Positions 1 to 12,600 of a stretch of DNA of 64,000 nucleotides are shown piece by piece. The stretch is from positions 37,843,421-37,907,420 of the forward strand of contig NC_079207.1 in assembly GCF_026745355.1 (NCBI RefSeq), written 5' to 3'. Position 1 is the stretch's first letter, and every line of letters begins with the position of its first letter. The notes under the pieces were generated by a model, which saw nothing but the letters and a program-made list of their open reading frames with translations, was not told the origin of the DNA and made no database searches. The position numbers and the translations under genes were made by a program. The DNA is from Beta vulgaris subsp. vulgaris. Taxonomy: Eukaryota; Streptophyta; Magnoliopsida; Caryophyllales; Amaranthaceae.

Positions 1-110
1 ATCTCAACTCCAGCTTCTTCTTGGCCTGAAAACAAGGGAAAGAAGTAAATGATTTGTTAAACAATATGACTTCGAGAATAACATATACCTAAATTAGCCT
101 AATTCTAAGT

Positions 111-116
111 TTTATT
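111..116 (-). terminator. Candidate QSOX poly(A) signal
   Basis: TTTATT on the plus strand reads AATAAA on the coding strand, 64 bases after the stop codon. The spacing suits a plant near-upstream element, but the hexamer is common in AT-rich DNA and no transcript evidence is available. Confidence 0.35.
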
Positions 117-180
117 TGATTTTTCCAGTTGAACCAAGTCCAGGTATCATCTTAAAAAAAGCTCATTACCCTCCTAATAG

Positions 181-661
181 TCAAATGTTCTTTAAAGAGT
201 GTAGATGTCTATACTTTCGACTCTTCTGCTGTGAACGCCAAAAGCAAGCCAGTGCCCCGAATGCACAGCTAGCAACAGCGATAGCGAGAGCTGCTCCAAT
301 AGGCACAACTACAGGATTTGTCGCGGTTGTCTGTTCTTCAGCATGCGAATGTTGAGCCTCATCATCCCAAAGAAGGCCCTTGTCCTTGTATAGAGACAAC
401 AGTGTTTTCCCATAGTAACTAGCCAAGAACTTAAACACCTCATCCTTGTCCCAGTTATCTTGACTGTTTGTGTCACTTAACTGGCTCAAAGAGAGATGAC
501 AAGAAGGACAAAGCTGCTTTGGAGGCCAAATCATCTTCGGATAGTTGGGATCTCCAGTCCCAAGAGCATCTTCTTCTTTACGTAGCCTTTCATTGACCTT
601 ATTATGAGTCTCCCATAACCAAAGGGCAAAGTCACGAGTACTGTTGAAAGGACTATACACT
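181..661 (-). CDS. QSOX: QSOX exon 11: FAD-binding end of the Erv domain, membrane anchor, stop
   Basis: The acceptor is ATTTCAG|AGTGTA. The exon encodes [16 protein letters not shown] (FAD-site His388 and Asn392), then [10 protein letters not shown] (420-423), an acidic stretch, and the membrane helix [15 protein letters not shown] onwards. The basic tail ends HSLKNI with a TGA stop at 183-181. It is the largest exon. Confidence 0.95.
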
Positions 662-3600
662 CTGAAATGTAAAATAAGCTTACATCAGATCCTGAAGCTT
701 TTAGAATGAAGTCAGTCAAGGATGTAGGGTCTAGCAATCCTCACCTAGAACAAGTGTCAAGAAAATGATGTCGACATTCCTCACAAAGGAAAAAATTGTC
801 AATGAAATCACATATGGTTGTAAATGTCATGTGGCTCTCTCCATCTTCAATCTTCACAGAAAGAGAGTGAAATAAGACCCATAATCCACAACTGCAGAAG
901 AAAAAGGCCATTTATTAGATAAATATTGAAATTTCAAGATCGCAAAGCTCATTGTACATTTGTACTAAATCGATAGAGTATCACTGTATAGCAGCTAATA
1001 TTTTTAATAGAAGAAAACACAAGCAAAGAGAAAAGTAAGTAATACACAGGATCCATTATCCTCAAAATCCCAAAGCTCATCAGGATGATACTATATCCAT
1101 TATTCCATTATCCATAAGCCCAGAGATTACATGTCCAGTGTGGGCGAAGATTTGGAAAGTTATCTGTTTATAAGATTATATGAGGGAATCGCCAAAATCT
1201 AGAGATAGTAGAAATGTTTCGAATTCCACCGGTGGCCAACGTGCTTTAGTGAAAGACAATCATTCACAAGCTTTAGAGAAAAGGTGTCAATTTTATCAAG
1301 AAATAAATATTCTAAGGTTTGTGATTGTTAAGAGTCTTGCTATTTTCAATTTTTATAATTGATGCAAGCTTAAAAAGGTTATATAGTTGGTAAAAGGAGG
1401 TGGTGGGAAGTAGCCAATATGAGTGGAGGGGGGGGGGGGGGTTCTGAAAATTCTAATGTACTCCGAGGAGCACGGTGCACTCAGTCCATACAATGCACTC
1501 AACAATTTTGTTCCATTTATTTATAAGCAAAATGTTCACCAAAAAATATGTTCTATTTTCCGTGAAAATTGTTCTATTTTCAATGAGTAAATGTTCTATT
1601 TTAACAAATGTTCGTTTTAAGCTTATTATTAAACAGAAAATTATAATCTCTGTTCCTTGAAAATTGTTTTAGTTTCAATAAGCAAATGTTTTATTTGAAA
1701 AATGTTCATTGAAGGCTTATTTTTCAGCGAAAAGTATATTCTATTTCTGTGAAAATATGTTCTGTATTTAAGTGAATGTTCCTTTTAAGGCTATTTTTTA
1801 ATAAAAATATGTTATGTTTTCAATGAGCAAATGTTCTATTTAAGTCTTATATTTAGAACTTTTTAGTCCTAATATAGTACATATTACATTTTTAAGTTTG
1901 AACATTTAATTGAATATAGTGATACAAAAATATACGAATTATACTTGTTTTTAGTCCTAATATAGTACATATCACATGTTTATTCCCTTGTAAAAATGTT
2001 CCACTTCAACAGTATAATATTCATTTTCCTAATTGAATTCTTGTAATGTTCCACTTCAATAGTAAAATGTTCGTTTTTGTTAGTGAATTCTTTTGATGTT
2101 CGTTTTTGTAAGTGAATTATTGTGATGTTTCACTTCAATAGTTAAATGTTCGTTTTCATAAACGTTCTATTTTGTATTGTGGTGGCATAGTTCTCATTGT
2201 GCTCCTAGGAGCTCAATGCATGGATTACTTTTTTTCAAAGAAAATTAATGATAAAACTCTACACATATAGAGAGAGGACTTCAACAATAAAGGAAGGTTC
2301 TACAAAGCAGGCAGATGTTTTTGCATAAAGAAGCATCTTCTCCTAACACACCACCAATTCCTCCCCCCATATACCCAAGAAAAGAAAAAGAACTATTATA
2401 TCGAAGAAAAAAAGATAAAATCCCAATTTCGGGTTTATTGGTTGGATGGAAAATGAATTTCCAATATAAAATAAAGTCGAAAATCATTGTACTTTGTTTG
2501 GTTCCTTACAATAAATGTTAAAGAGAAAAAGGAAAAATGAAAGTGAAGGGAAATGATAGATGGGAGAAGAGGAGAAAGGTACGAAAAAAGGGGGGAAATG
2601 TGGCATTGCTTCATTTAAAAATGATGATGTTTTCCAACCTTGGGATAGCTATTTCAACCTCGGAAAACCTATCTTCGACCCTTAATATACCACACGAAGG
2701 AATTTTTCCTGGAAAGTGTCAATCCTTCAAACCAAACAATCTTAGTTGATTTTCTCATGTCAAGTCACATTGTAGTCTTTCCTCAGAAGAGTGAGAAACA
2801 AAATCTTTTCTAGCCAAAACATGAGTTGGTCATTATGATAATACACAATAGCTTATTGGAAAACTGGAAGTATATTTGCCCAAAAAATTTCTTGTATACT
2901 TGTATACTGATAGGTTATTCTACCAAACATTTATCTAAATGATAAATGCTGACTGAAATGGCCAAATGTCCAGAAATAATTGTCACACTGGCACTATAGT
3001 TTGAACTAGAAAGATAAACTAATGTGACAAATAAATCCAAAGGGAGGTAATAATTATTATAGGGACTTCTTAACAAGAGAAGCACAGAACAGATGACCAA
3101 GAGCTCCACGAATTACATTAAAAAGATCTCTACAGACAAATGCCTATCAAACACCTAGTAGTTAGGCCAGCAGAGCTCCCTACAGAAATAGAGCAACCTA
3201 GAAAAGCCACAGAAAGAACCAGCAGATAACTCCCACATATTTCAGCCCAATACTTTTATCTCCTCGGTATAAAATACACAAACCACAACCACAACTAAGT
3301 TGTGGTGAAGCAGAATTTAGAAAACAAAAAAATACCTACACTTACCTAAAGCCTCTTGTGTCATTCTTACTTCCTCGACAGAACATCTGCAACAACCAAC
3401 AAAAAAGTCAAATTCCAATTTGTAAATAACAAGAAAACTTCAATAATAGCTACATAGAGAAAGTAGGGAGTTTTTAAGAAAGTTAAATAGAGAAAGTGGG
3501 GGGACCGCCGCATTCTGAATAAAAGAACATTTGTTGAGGAAAAAGTACGGGTGTTTTAAAGGAGAAAGTGGGGGGACCACTAACTTTTAAGGATTTTAGA

Positions 3601-6600
3601 AAGTTTAAGGGTAAAACAAAGTCCATTTATGGTATGTAGTAACTACTAACTAGTAAGTAATGTGACATTTCCATTTTAGGAATTCAAGGAAGTGTAGCAA
3701 GTATTTTGAAAAGAGTAAGTAATAACTAATGGCTAATAGGATATAATTCACCTTCTAATTACTATAGTTAGTCAAATATCTCATTAAGTTATTTACTTCC
3801 TAGCTTACGACACCCATGAAATAGTAACAAAAACATTTTAATCAAAGGCGTGCTTGGACTAGGGATAATATATTAAGGGGATACTAGAAGAAAAAGAAAG
3901 AGAATAACGTATATGGAGATGATGGTTAGATGGGAAGAGGTAGTGATTCTGTAAAGAGAGGTGAATTATTACCCACATTTTGGAGGTAATAGTTACCATG
4001 TATTACACCCATCATAAGGGTTCCCCTGTAATGAACTGAGAATCTGGGCAGTAAGAGATAAGGGAAGAAGATGAAGATTAACATAAGAAGAGAAATTGGG
4101 GGACATTGATAGTTGATTGTGATAGTGATGTAATTAGGATCTAATTACATCACTAATCTATTACACCCCCATCCCCTTCCCTCCTCCTTGACATTATCCA
4201 AATCATCTCTTCTACCACAGCCTAAAGTCATCTATACTACATAACCAACCCTAATGCATCGTGGTAATAGAATCCCCTGTTCATTACCATGAACCTCGTA
4301 ACAGAATCTCATCCCAAAACATGTGATTCTCTTCGCATTTTTCCATTCCCACTTAATACCACCTTCAATGGATACTAATAGAAATTTTATGAAAGAAGTT
4401 ACCTAGGTTGGAAATGAACAAGCATTACCATACACATTGAGAAGAAACTTTACATACAAAAGTACATATGTTTTCATTACCATTAGTCTATTACTACTAC
4501 CACCACACATCATTTATTACCATTACCAAGCAGGCTGTAAAGAGATTAGGTGAATCTTGCTCTACACTCGAAAACATGATTATGCTTACATCCTAACCTC
4601 CAAATCCAGCAATCAATGAAACTTTGGAGTCTCGTATTGTTAATGATGTATAATTAATGTAGATTAAGACAGTGATTAATAATCTTGAAAACCTGAAAAA
4701 TGCAATTTGCCTATTCCATGTGTGGAAGGGATGTTTGGCACACTTTAGGCAAGGGTGAGGATGCGAAGGGATGGATAAAATGGAGCAAGGAGTTAGGATC
4801 GAATAAAATCAAGGGGTAGATATGGCTGGCAAAGATGCTGGTAGACCGCCAAAGGGGAGGAACGGAAAGCAAGGAGGTTGCAGGATGGAATTTTCTTTCT
4901 CCTCCCCACTCAAAGTTCTACTGTCCAGAATTCAACCGAAATGGTCTTCATATCTTTATGGAACTTTCTTGTTTGCCTTGAAACAATTTGCAATATGGGA
5001 TGAAAGAATGTATTAAATAAATCAATTGTAGAATAGAAAAAGAGGAAGCCAGAGAGAGGGCAAACAGGACAGGGGAGAATGGTGATAAGGTAAGACATGT
5101 CATATAGATAAAGGGCAGGGGAGTTGAAACGTAAGCCTACCAAACAGCTTCATGATATGAGTGGGTCTCCAATCCAATAACTCCAGATTCCATTCCCTGT
5201 CCGACCCTCATGTGAATTTCACTGTTTCAACTTGAATCACATGCGCCTTCTCAAGCATAGAAGAGATTTTAAGCTACAGTTTCCACCAACTGAACCCAAA
5301 TGAAAGACCATATCAAATACCACGCTCAGCAGGACGGAAAAACTACTATGAGCATAGGAGGCTGATATGTTCTCATGCACGGAATCGCATGGAACCCCTC
5401 ACATACATTTTTACTTGGAGAACAAGCAAAGGTGCATACAAGAACTTCCTTGGACACCAAGCAAGAACTAGACGGAAAATCTAATGCAATTCTACGTTGT
5501 TAGGATTCTTCATATCCTATATACTTAGAGACACTTGGGGTAGGTTCCACATGTTCAAGCACTTTACGACTCTTTTATTTTAATCTTTTAATTTCAGATT
5601 TTATTTTGTGATTCTCCATAGGATTAGAGTTCTAATTAGGTGTGTGTTAGTTGTTTATTTCAATTAGGAATTTTAATTGCTGATTTTATCTTTGTTTAGC
5701 CATGTTTAGGAGGAAAAATGAACATTAATTTTATTTTGATTGGTTCAAAAAGAGTTAGTTGTACCCAATAGGATTGATTACAGTTGTCCGGGATATTTTA
5801 TGGTGTAAGAACAGTTAAATAGTTAATCACAAGTTTTGATAGTTAAAAATGCGTAGTTTAGTTGGTTTTATATATTTACTGTTTTCTTGATTAGACTTGT
5901 AACCCTATATATTGGTACATTATTACTGAATAAGAATCAAGTTGGAGATTGGCTAAGGTTTAGGAATCAAACCAAACAAACAACCACGACTTGTATGCCA
6001 TCAAAACTGCAATGTTTTTTAGTACCATGCTAGCATACTCGTTTGACGTTTAGGCTGTTTGATTCCAAGACCATAAATGTAAAAGATTAAAAAAACTGTT
6101 CCTTTTTGTTTAGGAACATATCAGAGGCAGGTAGAAGCACTGAATTTCTATCTAAGAGCCTAAACAAAAAAAAAATGTAAAAAAGAAGGTTCTTAAGAAA
6201 ACAGTTTGGAAACTCTCCCACAGCCAATAGACAGATAGTAATACCAGCAAAGCAAATGGCAAGTCCAATGATCATATTCCCTAACTCCCTAAACCATCAA
6301 GACATTCACCAACCCTTTCCTTACGACAGTATTACTAAGAGAACAACCTAACCCAATGTAAGAAGTACTTGTGAGAGTGGGTTTCCATAGGCCTAAAATG
6401 ACAAATTTCAAACTGAGTTCTCTAAACAAGTAAATCACTAGAGAAGTGTCTACTCTTCTTCCTTTGGTAGAAAAACTATAAGATAGAAACATATCAAAAA
6501 TTATACTGGGGTTAGCTCAAGTGGGTAGAGCGCTCCCCCTTGGCCCCTGAGGTCAGGGGTTCGATCCTTACCCCCTGGGGTATTTCCTTAGCATGCTATG

Positions 6601-9600
6601 CATGCCTTACCAGTCAATGTGTTGGTATTTCCTACAGGCTAGTAGCTTTGTAGGGGTTAGCCCTTGGGCTGACTTAATTTCCTAATCAAAAAAAAAAAAA
6701 ATCAAAAATTATACTATAGAAATCTGTAAAGAAATACACCCACCCAGTATCCACGAGGAACATCTTTTCCACAAATCTGGAAACTGCCGAGAGTTGTCGT
6801 AGCATTTTCAGTGATGCCACTTTCTTTATTATTTGTCCCAATCACTGGTGGATACAAGTCATCAAGATTCACAAGTATCTCAGCACTTCCTTTACGGCAT
6901 CTAACACCAAATATAGATAGAAGCAAAAAACAAGTAATTAAAACAATTCCATTAGGACACTGATACAAAACATACATAAGGGAAAAAAATGAAAATCAAA
7001 TTTCACATCTGGACGATGAGATGTTTGGAGAACTCAATGTCATACCTCCTCGACGGATGATGAGCCACTAAAAGTTGAAGGAATCTGACGAGTGCAGCTT
7101 TGGTCCCCGGTTTAATCATCTGTCATTACCCACATGGATAAAAATAAAATAACAGAAGCCTCTTACGAGAAAAGTACATACTTTATCTCAACAGGTGACT
7201 GACAGTACCTTATGTTGCAAAATAAGATCAAAAGCAGAAGATGTCGCTTCCTCAACATCAAAAACCGCTTGCGCAATCTTACATGCAGATTGCAGAACAA
7301 GAAACATAACATGTCAAATCAAGCAAGAATTTCATTCAACAGGTAAGATTTTCTTAAAAAAATAAAGAAAGAGAAACAAAGAATTGAACAATAGATTCTC
7401 AAAGAAGTTACAAAAATACCTGCTCAGGAAGTAAAGGGTTTGATAGGTTTGATTGAAGATGCTCATGTTCATACTTCTTGTCATCAAAGCCATATGAGCT
7501 ACAAAAAGAACATCAAGAATTAATTCTTGTAGCTCATAAAAAGAACGAGAAGGTAAAACTCAGTATAGTGCTACATGATATAAATTATTGTTAAGCGAAA
7601 TTTTAGACTAATGAAAAATCTCAGCAATTCACTATTTCATGCGGGTTGGTGGGTAGTGCTATTTAACAGTGGAAAAAAGACAAAAGACTAAAGAGCGAAA
7701 TGTGTCACCAAGTTTTGAAGTAAGCAGAAACACTTTACTGCAGTAAGAAATATGGGAGCAATTAACCCATCTGAACACAAGACTAAAGAGCAAAATGTAT
7801 CACCAAGTTCTGAAGTAAGCAGAAACACTTTGCTGCAGTTAGAAAATATGGGAGCACTTTTACCCATCTGAAACTCACATCAAAGCTAGCAGCTGGCAAT
7901 CACAACTAGAGTAGCAAAATCTATAAAAAATTGGCCACAGGTACTTGAAACACTCCCTTGGGGATAAAAACCATCTAGTGTAGCACCCATGTACTCTATT
8001 TCCCTCCTAGTTGCCTAAACCCTTGGCTCGAGAGTCAACTTTCGTCTCCATGACTTACCATTAACCCCAACTCTAGTATCATTTACCAATACAACATCAT
8101 ATCCAAACTGAATGTTTTTCTTTGTTCTCTTCCTATTTATATTGTGCACGTTGGTGAAAGGGACTACGTTGCAGGAATGAACGCACTTATAGTTTTAAGT
8201 TCACCTAGTTTAATAAATATTACAGTACTATTATTTGGGATTGTTTGGTTTTAGCTTCGCTTAAATTAGACAACTTAAGATTGGTTTTTTTGATAATTTG
8301 GATTGTAAGTTAAATTTTGTTTTAATAATTAGCCTTGCATTTATTATTAACAATACGGTAACTCCCTAAAGGTTTGGTCGGATATTTAAATGAAAACCGA
8401 AAGTTTTATAATGTTTTGAAACCAAAGTTTTGGGGTGTTACACTAATACATGAGATCAATGTTATTAAAATCGTGATCTGGATCGTAGGAAACTAGCCAC
8501 ATCGATTCGTATAGCCTAAAGAATTGCAATCCATAGGATCGTATTAGGATCACATCAAGATCGGTGGAATTGCGATCCTCATGCGATTCTAAAGATCCTA
8601 ATGTTTATTGCAATGAATAGATTGCTTTCATTTTAGAAGTATTATGTGGCCCAAACATCTAAGATAAGACCAGCCCACCAAAGTAATTCACCCAAATAGC
8701 GTGAAATAAAGCCCAAACAATAAACCCCTACATCGTCTTCTCCAAATTCTATCATCTGTGCACTCACCTCCACCACGCTTGCTCCTTATAATCGTACTAA
8801 CCACACTTGTTGCTTTCTTTAATATGTGGTGATTGGTAAGTTCAATTATGAATTTTCTCTCCAGCATCTTTTTCCTTTTTCAATTACTTTTCCTTTCTAC
8901 TTGTCGATTTGGTTGTGTGGTGATTTTTGTGAGCTACTGAGCTGAATTTTGTTGCTATATATTTTCTCTTCTGCCGATTTCTTTTTCCTTTTTTTTCATA
9001 TCATTTTGAGAATAATAAGTTTGATTTGTTTTACCGAGAAGGTCTACGATTGAAGTCCGTACAGCCCTACTAAATTTATATACTATTGAATGAAGATTGA
9101 ATATTAATAATTTATTAAACTATCTAGTTTATTAAATTATTTATTTGGTTTGTTTGTTCTTTAGAACCGCTGAGTTGACTCTTATCGAAATAAAATAAAA
9201 AGATGTATTTATTTCAACTTTTTTTATTAGCTTGTTTCAATTTATTAAACTATATAGTTTATTAAACTATATAGTTTATTAAACTATATAGTTTATTAAA
9301 CTATATAGTTTATTAAATTATGTATTTTGATTATTTTAGTTTGTTTGTGTGCTTAGAAAATGTAAACTTCATCTTGGAAAAAAAAAAGAGAAAAAATGTT
9401 TCTAGAAGTAGGACTATCTGGGTTGGGAGCACGGAACTGAGCTAAATAGTGACTCTAGGAAAGTGAAGTGTAAATAATGTATGGTGGCATCTTTAGGCTA
9501 AAACATCTTTAGGAATAATGTGGCACCTTGCTTGCAAACTCCGGATGACGTTAATCTCTAACCTCATTCAGGGCTAATGAGGGCTAATGAAGAGGAGTCA

Positions 9601-12600
9601 GTTAAAAAGAAAAAGAAGTTTAATGACATTGGTGAGGAAGAATATGCGTATGAGGTCTCTAGACCATATGGTTGTAGTCAAAGGGGGAAGGGGAGTATGG
9701 ATTGTTTTGTAACTAGGGAAACATCTATGAGACCACTCTTAATTAGAAACGATCAAACAAATTGCTCGTTTTGCGGGCAATAATCCTGAATTTGTGAATA
9801 TGGTTGAAAAAGGTTGCTAAGTTTGGCATAGGACTTAAATTACCATGAAATTAGAGTGAATTTTCAAATAAATAAGTGAGTAATGTAATGGATATGCTCG
9901 AGGAGTATTAGGAAGAATGGGAAAAAACAGGTTGTACTATTATGTCGGATGGTTGGACTTGGAGTGAGAGGCACATAGCGTTCTATTTGTAACTTCTTGG
10001 TGAATAGCTCTACAGCACTGTTTTCTTGTCATCCATTGACATATCAGTGGTCTCAAAGACTAGTGATAAGGTTCTTAAGATGTTGGATGTAGTCGTAGAG
10101 AAGGTTGGTAAGTTCAATTTGTCACCAACAATGCTGCAAACTAAACTGCCGCTGGAGAGAAACTGATGGAGAATAGAGGCAGAATATTGTGGACACCAAT
10201 TTGATGATAGAGGATCTAGATAAGAAAGTTAAAATTCATGGTGAGACAATTTTGAAGGCAAGAAAGGTAACAATTTACATATACTCTATAGTATTACTAC
10301 AAACATGGATGAAAGAATTTATACAAGGGAGAGAACTAACTAGACCTGTTGTCACCCGATTCGTTACTTCGTACCTTACATTACGGAGTCTAAATGAGCA
10401 AAAGGGTCCATTGTTGGCATTGTTTGCACCCAACAAGTGGAAGAACAAGTTTGTGAATTCAGTTGAAGGAAAAAAGGTTTAGAGGATTATTTTAGATACT
10501 CATGAGTTCTGGAAAGGTCTGACCACATGTTTGAAAGCAGCTTTATCCATTCGATTCAGACAAGAAACCTGTGGGGTTCATTTACCAAGCTCTGACACAA
10601 GCAAAAGATTGAATCATCTAATATTTCAACAATGTTGAAAGAAACCAAAATTATGGTAATTTTATTTCTATCTTTCCACACATAACCGATGAACTAGAAA
10701 AGATTCTTCAAGAGTCTCAGGGCCAGAAGTGCATGATAAATACCACCAAAGCCCAATACGACCGATGAAATTAAGCAAGTTTTCCACTAGTTCTCTCTAT
10801 TCTTCATACTTATGTACTGTCATTTATATACTAAGTTGGGTTGTTTGTGTGCAAACTCCTTAAATTTAGCTATAAACCTATATGTGATATTGTTGACAAC
10901 GTTGGGAAGCTCAGATGCACAGACCACTAGATGCTGCTGTGTATCTTCTCAATCCTCGATTCCAGTATAGTCCACATTTCAATGCTAATGCAGACATTAA
11001 AATTGAGTTGTAGACTTGTTTGCAAAGAATGGTCATTGACCCCACTGACACAATGCTTATTGATCTCCAAATAGATGCTTTCAACAATGCAAGGGGCATT
11101 TTGGGTTGCCTACTGCAGCAATGACTATACCTAAAAAGAGTCCAGGTTTTGTTTATTACACTCAGTGAATACTCAATTAGTACACTCAGTCATTAATCTT
11201 ACATGACTTTACATTTATGTTTGAAGCTGATTGGTGGGATTCCTATGGGGACGAATTCCCCAAACTAAAGAAAAGTTTGCCATGAGAATTCTAAGTCCAA
11301 CTTGCAGCTACTCTGGTAGTTAACGTAATTAAAGTGCATTTGAGATGGTAAAAGTACTAGCTTTTACTTATCAAGTTCTCATATATAGGTGTACGAGTGT
11401 ATCTGGTCATGACTTTCATCTATTGCAACAGGTTCATACTAAGAAACGAAATTGTTTGCCTCAACAAAAGATGAATGACTTGGTTTATGTTATGTATGAC
11501 CTGAGATTGAAGAAGAAACAACAAAAATGACCTGTGATTCAAGAAACAATAGTTTTAGATGATCTACCATCTGATGATGAGTAGATAGCAGAGAGAGATA
11601 AACCTCTCCTTCCGTGTGATGAGACAGGGCTGAACGTCCTTGACAGAGCAGCTAGGAGAGATGCTCGAGAGGAAGCACAAAGAGAGAACGAAAGGGGTGA
11701 TCAAGGTATGTTTGTTCTTTGTTTTTCCTCCCTCCTTATCCTTACATTGTCAGTTTGCCATTATAAGTTTGTAACCTTTTTTTTAACGTGATCGGCAGAG
11801 AACATTGAAATTCATGAGTTCAGTGATGAAAATTTGATGGTGAGGTTACGGCAATATCTCAAGGTTCAAATGATTTTGAGGATGAGGATTTGGAGATAAT
11901 ATTTGGTAATGATGATATTGGTGATGGGGAAGAAGATATTACCCTATACCAAATGAGAACGGGAAACTCAGGCGCTAATACCGGAAATGATGGTGTGGAT
12001 GATCAAAATTTAGTTATGATGATTTACTATCATATTTGTATTATAATTTGTAAGAACTTTAATTAGGATTTCTTTGTATCATTAACATGTTCATTATTTG
12101 TTTTTTCTGGACAATTGTTATTGTATGTTTGGGTCTTTAGATTATGCAATATCAACTATTTTAAATAAATGATAAGTTTTTAGCATCATTTTACTTCAAG
12201 TATGAGAAAGGTACAAGCAGTTTAGCTAAAACTGACAATTTTTCAAAATATGTAGGATCCTTACTATCCTGGACGATTGTTATTGTATGTTTGGGTCTTT
12301 AGATTATGCAATATCAACTATTTTAAATAAATGATAAGGCTTTAGAATCATTTTACTTCCAAGTATGAGAAAGGTACAAGCAGGTTAGCTAAAACTGACT
12401 TAATTTTTCAAAATGTGTAGGATCCTTACTATCCTAGATTCCTAGGATTAGGGGGGAGTGAGAATCTCTTTTGCTATAGGTGAGGATCGAAATCCTCTTA
12501 TATAGTTGGAGGAAGCTCTGACTTATGTTATTCATTAAACCCCCCTCACGATCCAAAGTAGAATCGCAATCCTGAAAAACATTGGATGAGATGATCAATC

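Larger units (their letters stand above)
3387..6743 (-). other. QSOX intron 8 (3.36 kb)
   Basis: This intron is bounded by the exon 8 donor and the exon 9 acceptor. It contains the SINE at 6508-6700 and the palindrome at 4125-4153. The rest is AT-rich with no coding signal that I recognise. Confidence 0.75.
8457..12584 (+). mobile_element. hAT-superfamily DNA transposon, degenerate, 4.1 kb
   Basis: The left end is CAATGTTATTAAAATCG and the right end, reverse strand, is CAATGTTTTTCAGGATTG, which fits hAT-type terminal inverted repeats. Flanking 8-mers catgagat (8449-8456) and gatgagat (12585-12592) agree at 7 of 8 bases, the TSD length of hAT elements. Sub-terminal GATC-rich repeats occur at both ends. 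The interior carries a broken DUF659/hAT-type transposase on the plus strand. Location, TSD and coding content agree, so the call is solid. The element is dead. Confidence 0.85.

Noticed and set aside
1..25. Possible downstream exon on the minus strand (CTTGTTTTCAG|GCCAAGAAG)
   Set aside because: It looks like a splice acceptor followed by coding-like sequence. However, QSOX already ends with a proper stop at 181 and full length, and the window ends before the idea can be tested. It may be a 3' UTR exon or a neighbouring gene.
7979..8441. Possible small solo LTR: TGTAGCACCC at 7979 and GGGGTGTTACA ending 8441
   Set aside because: The end motif resembles gypsy LTRs, but the flanks tctag and ctaat are not a TSD and I could not match the interior to the other LTRs here. 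It may be a decayed LTR piece.
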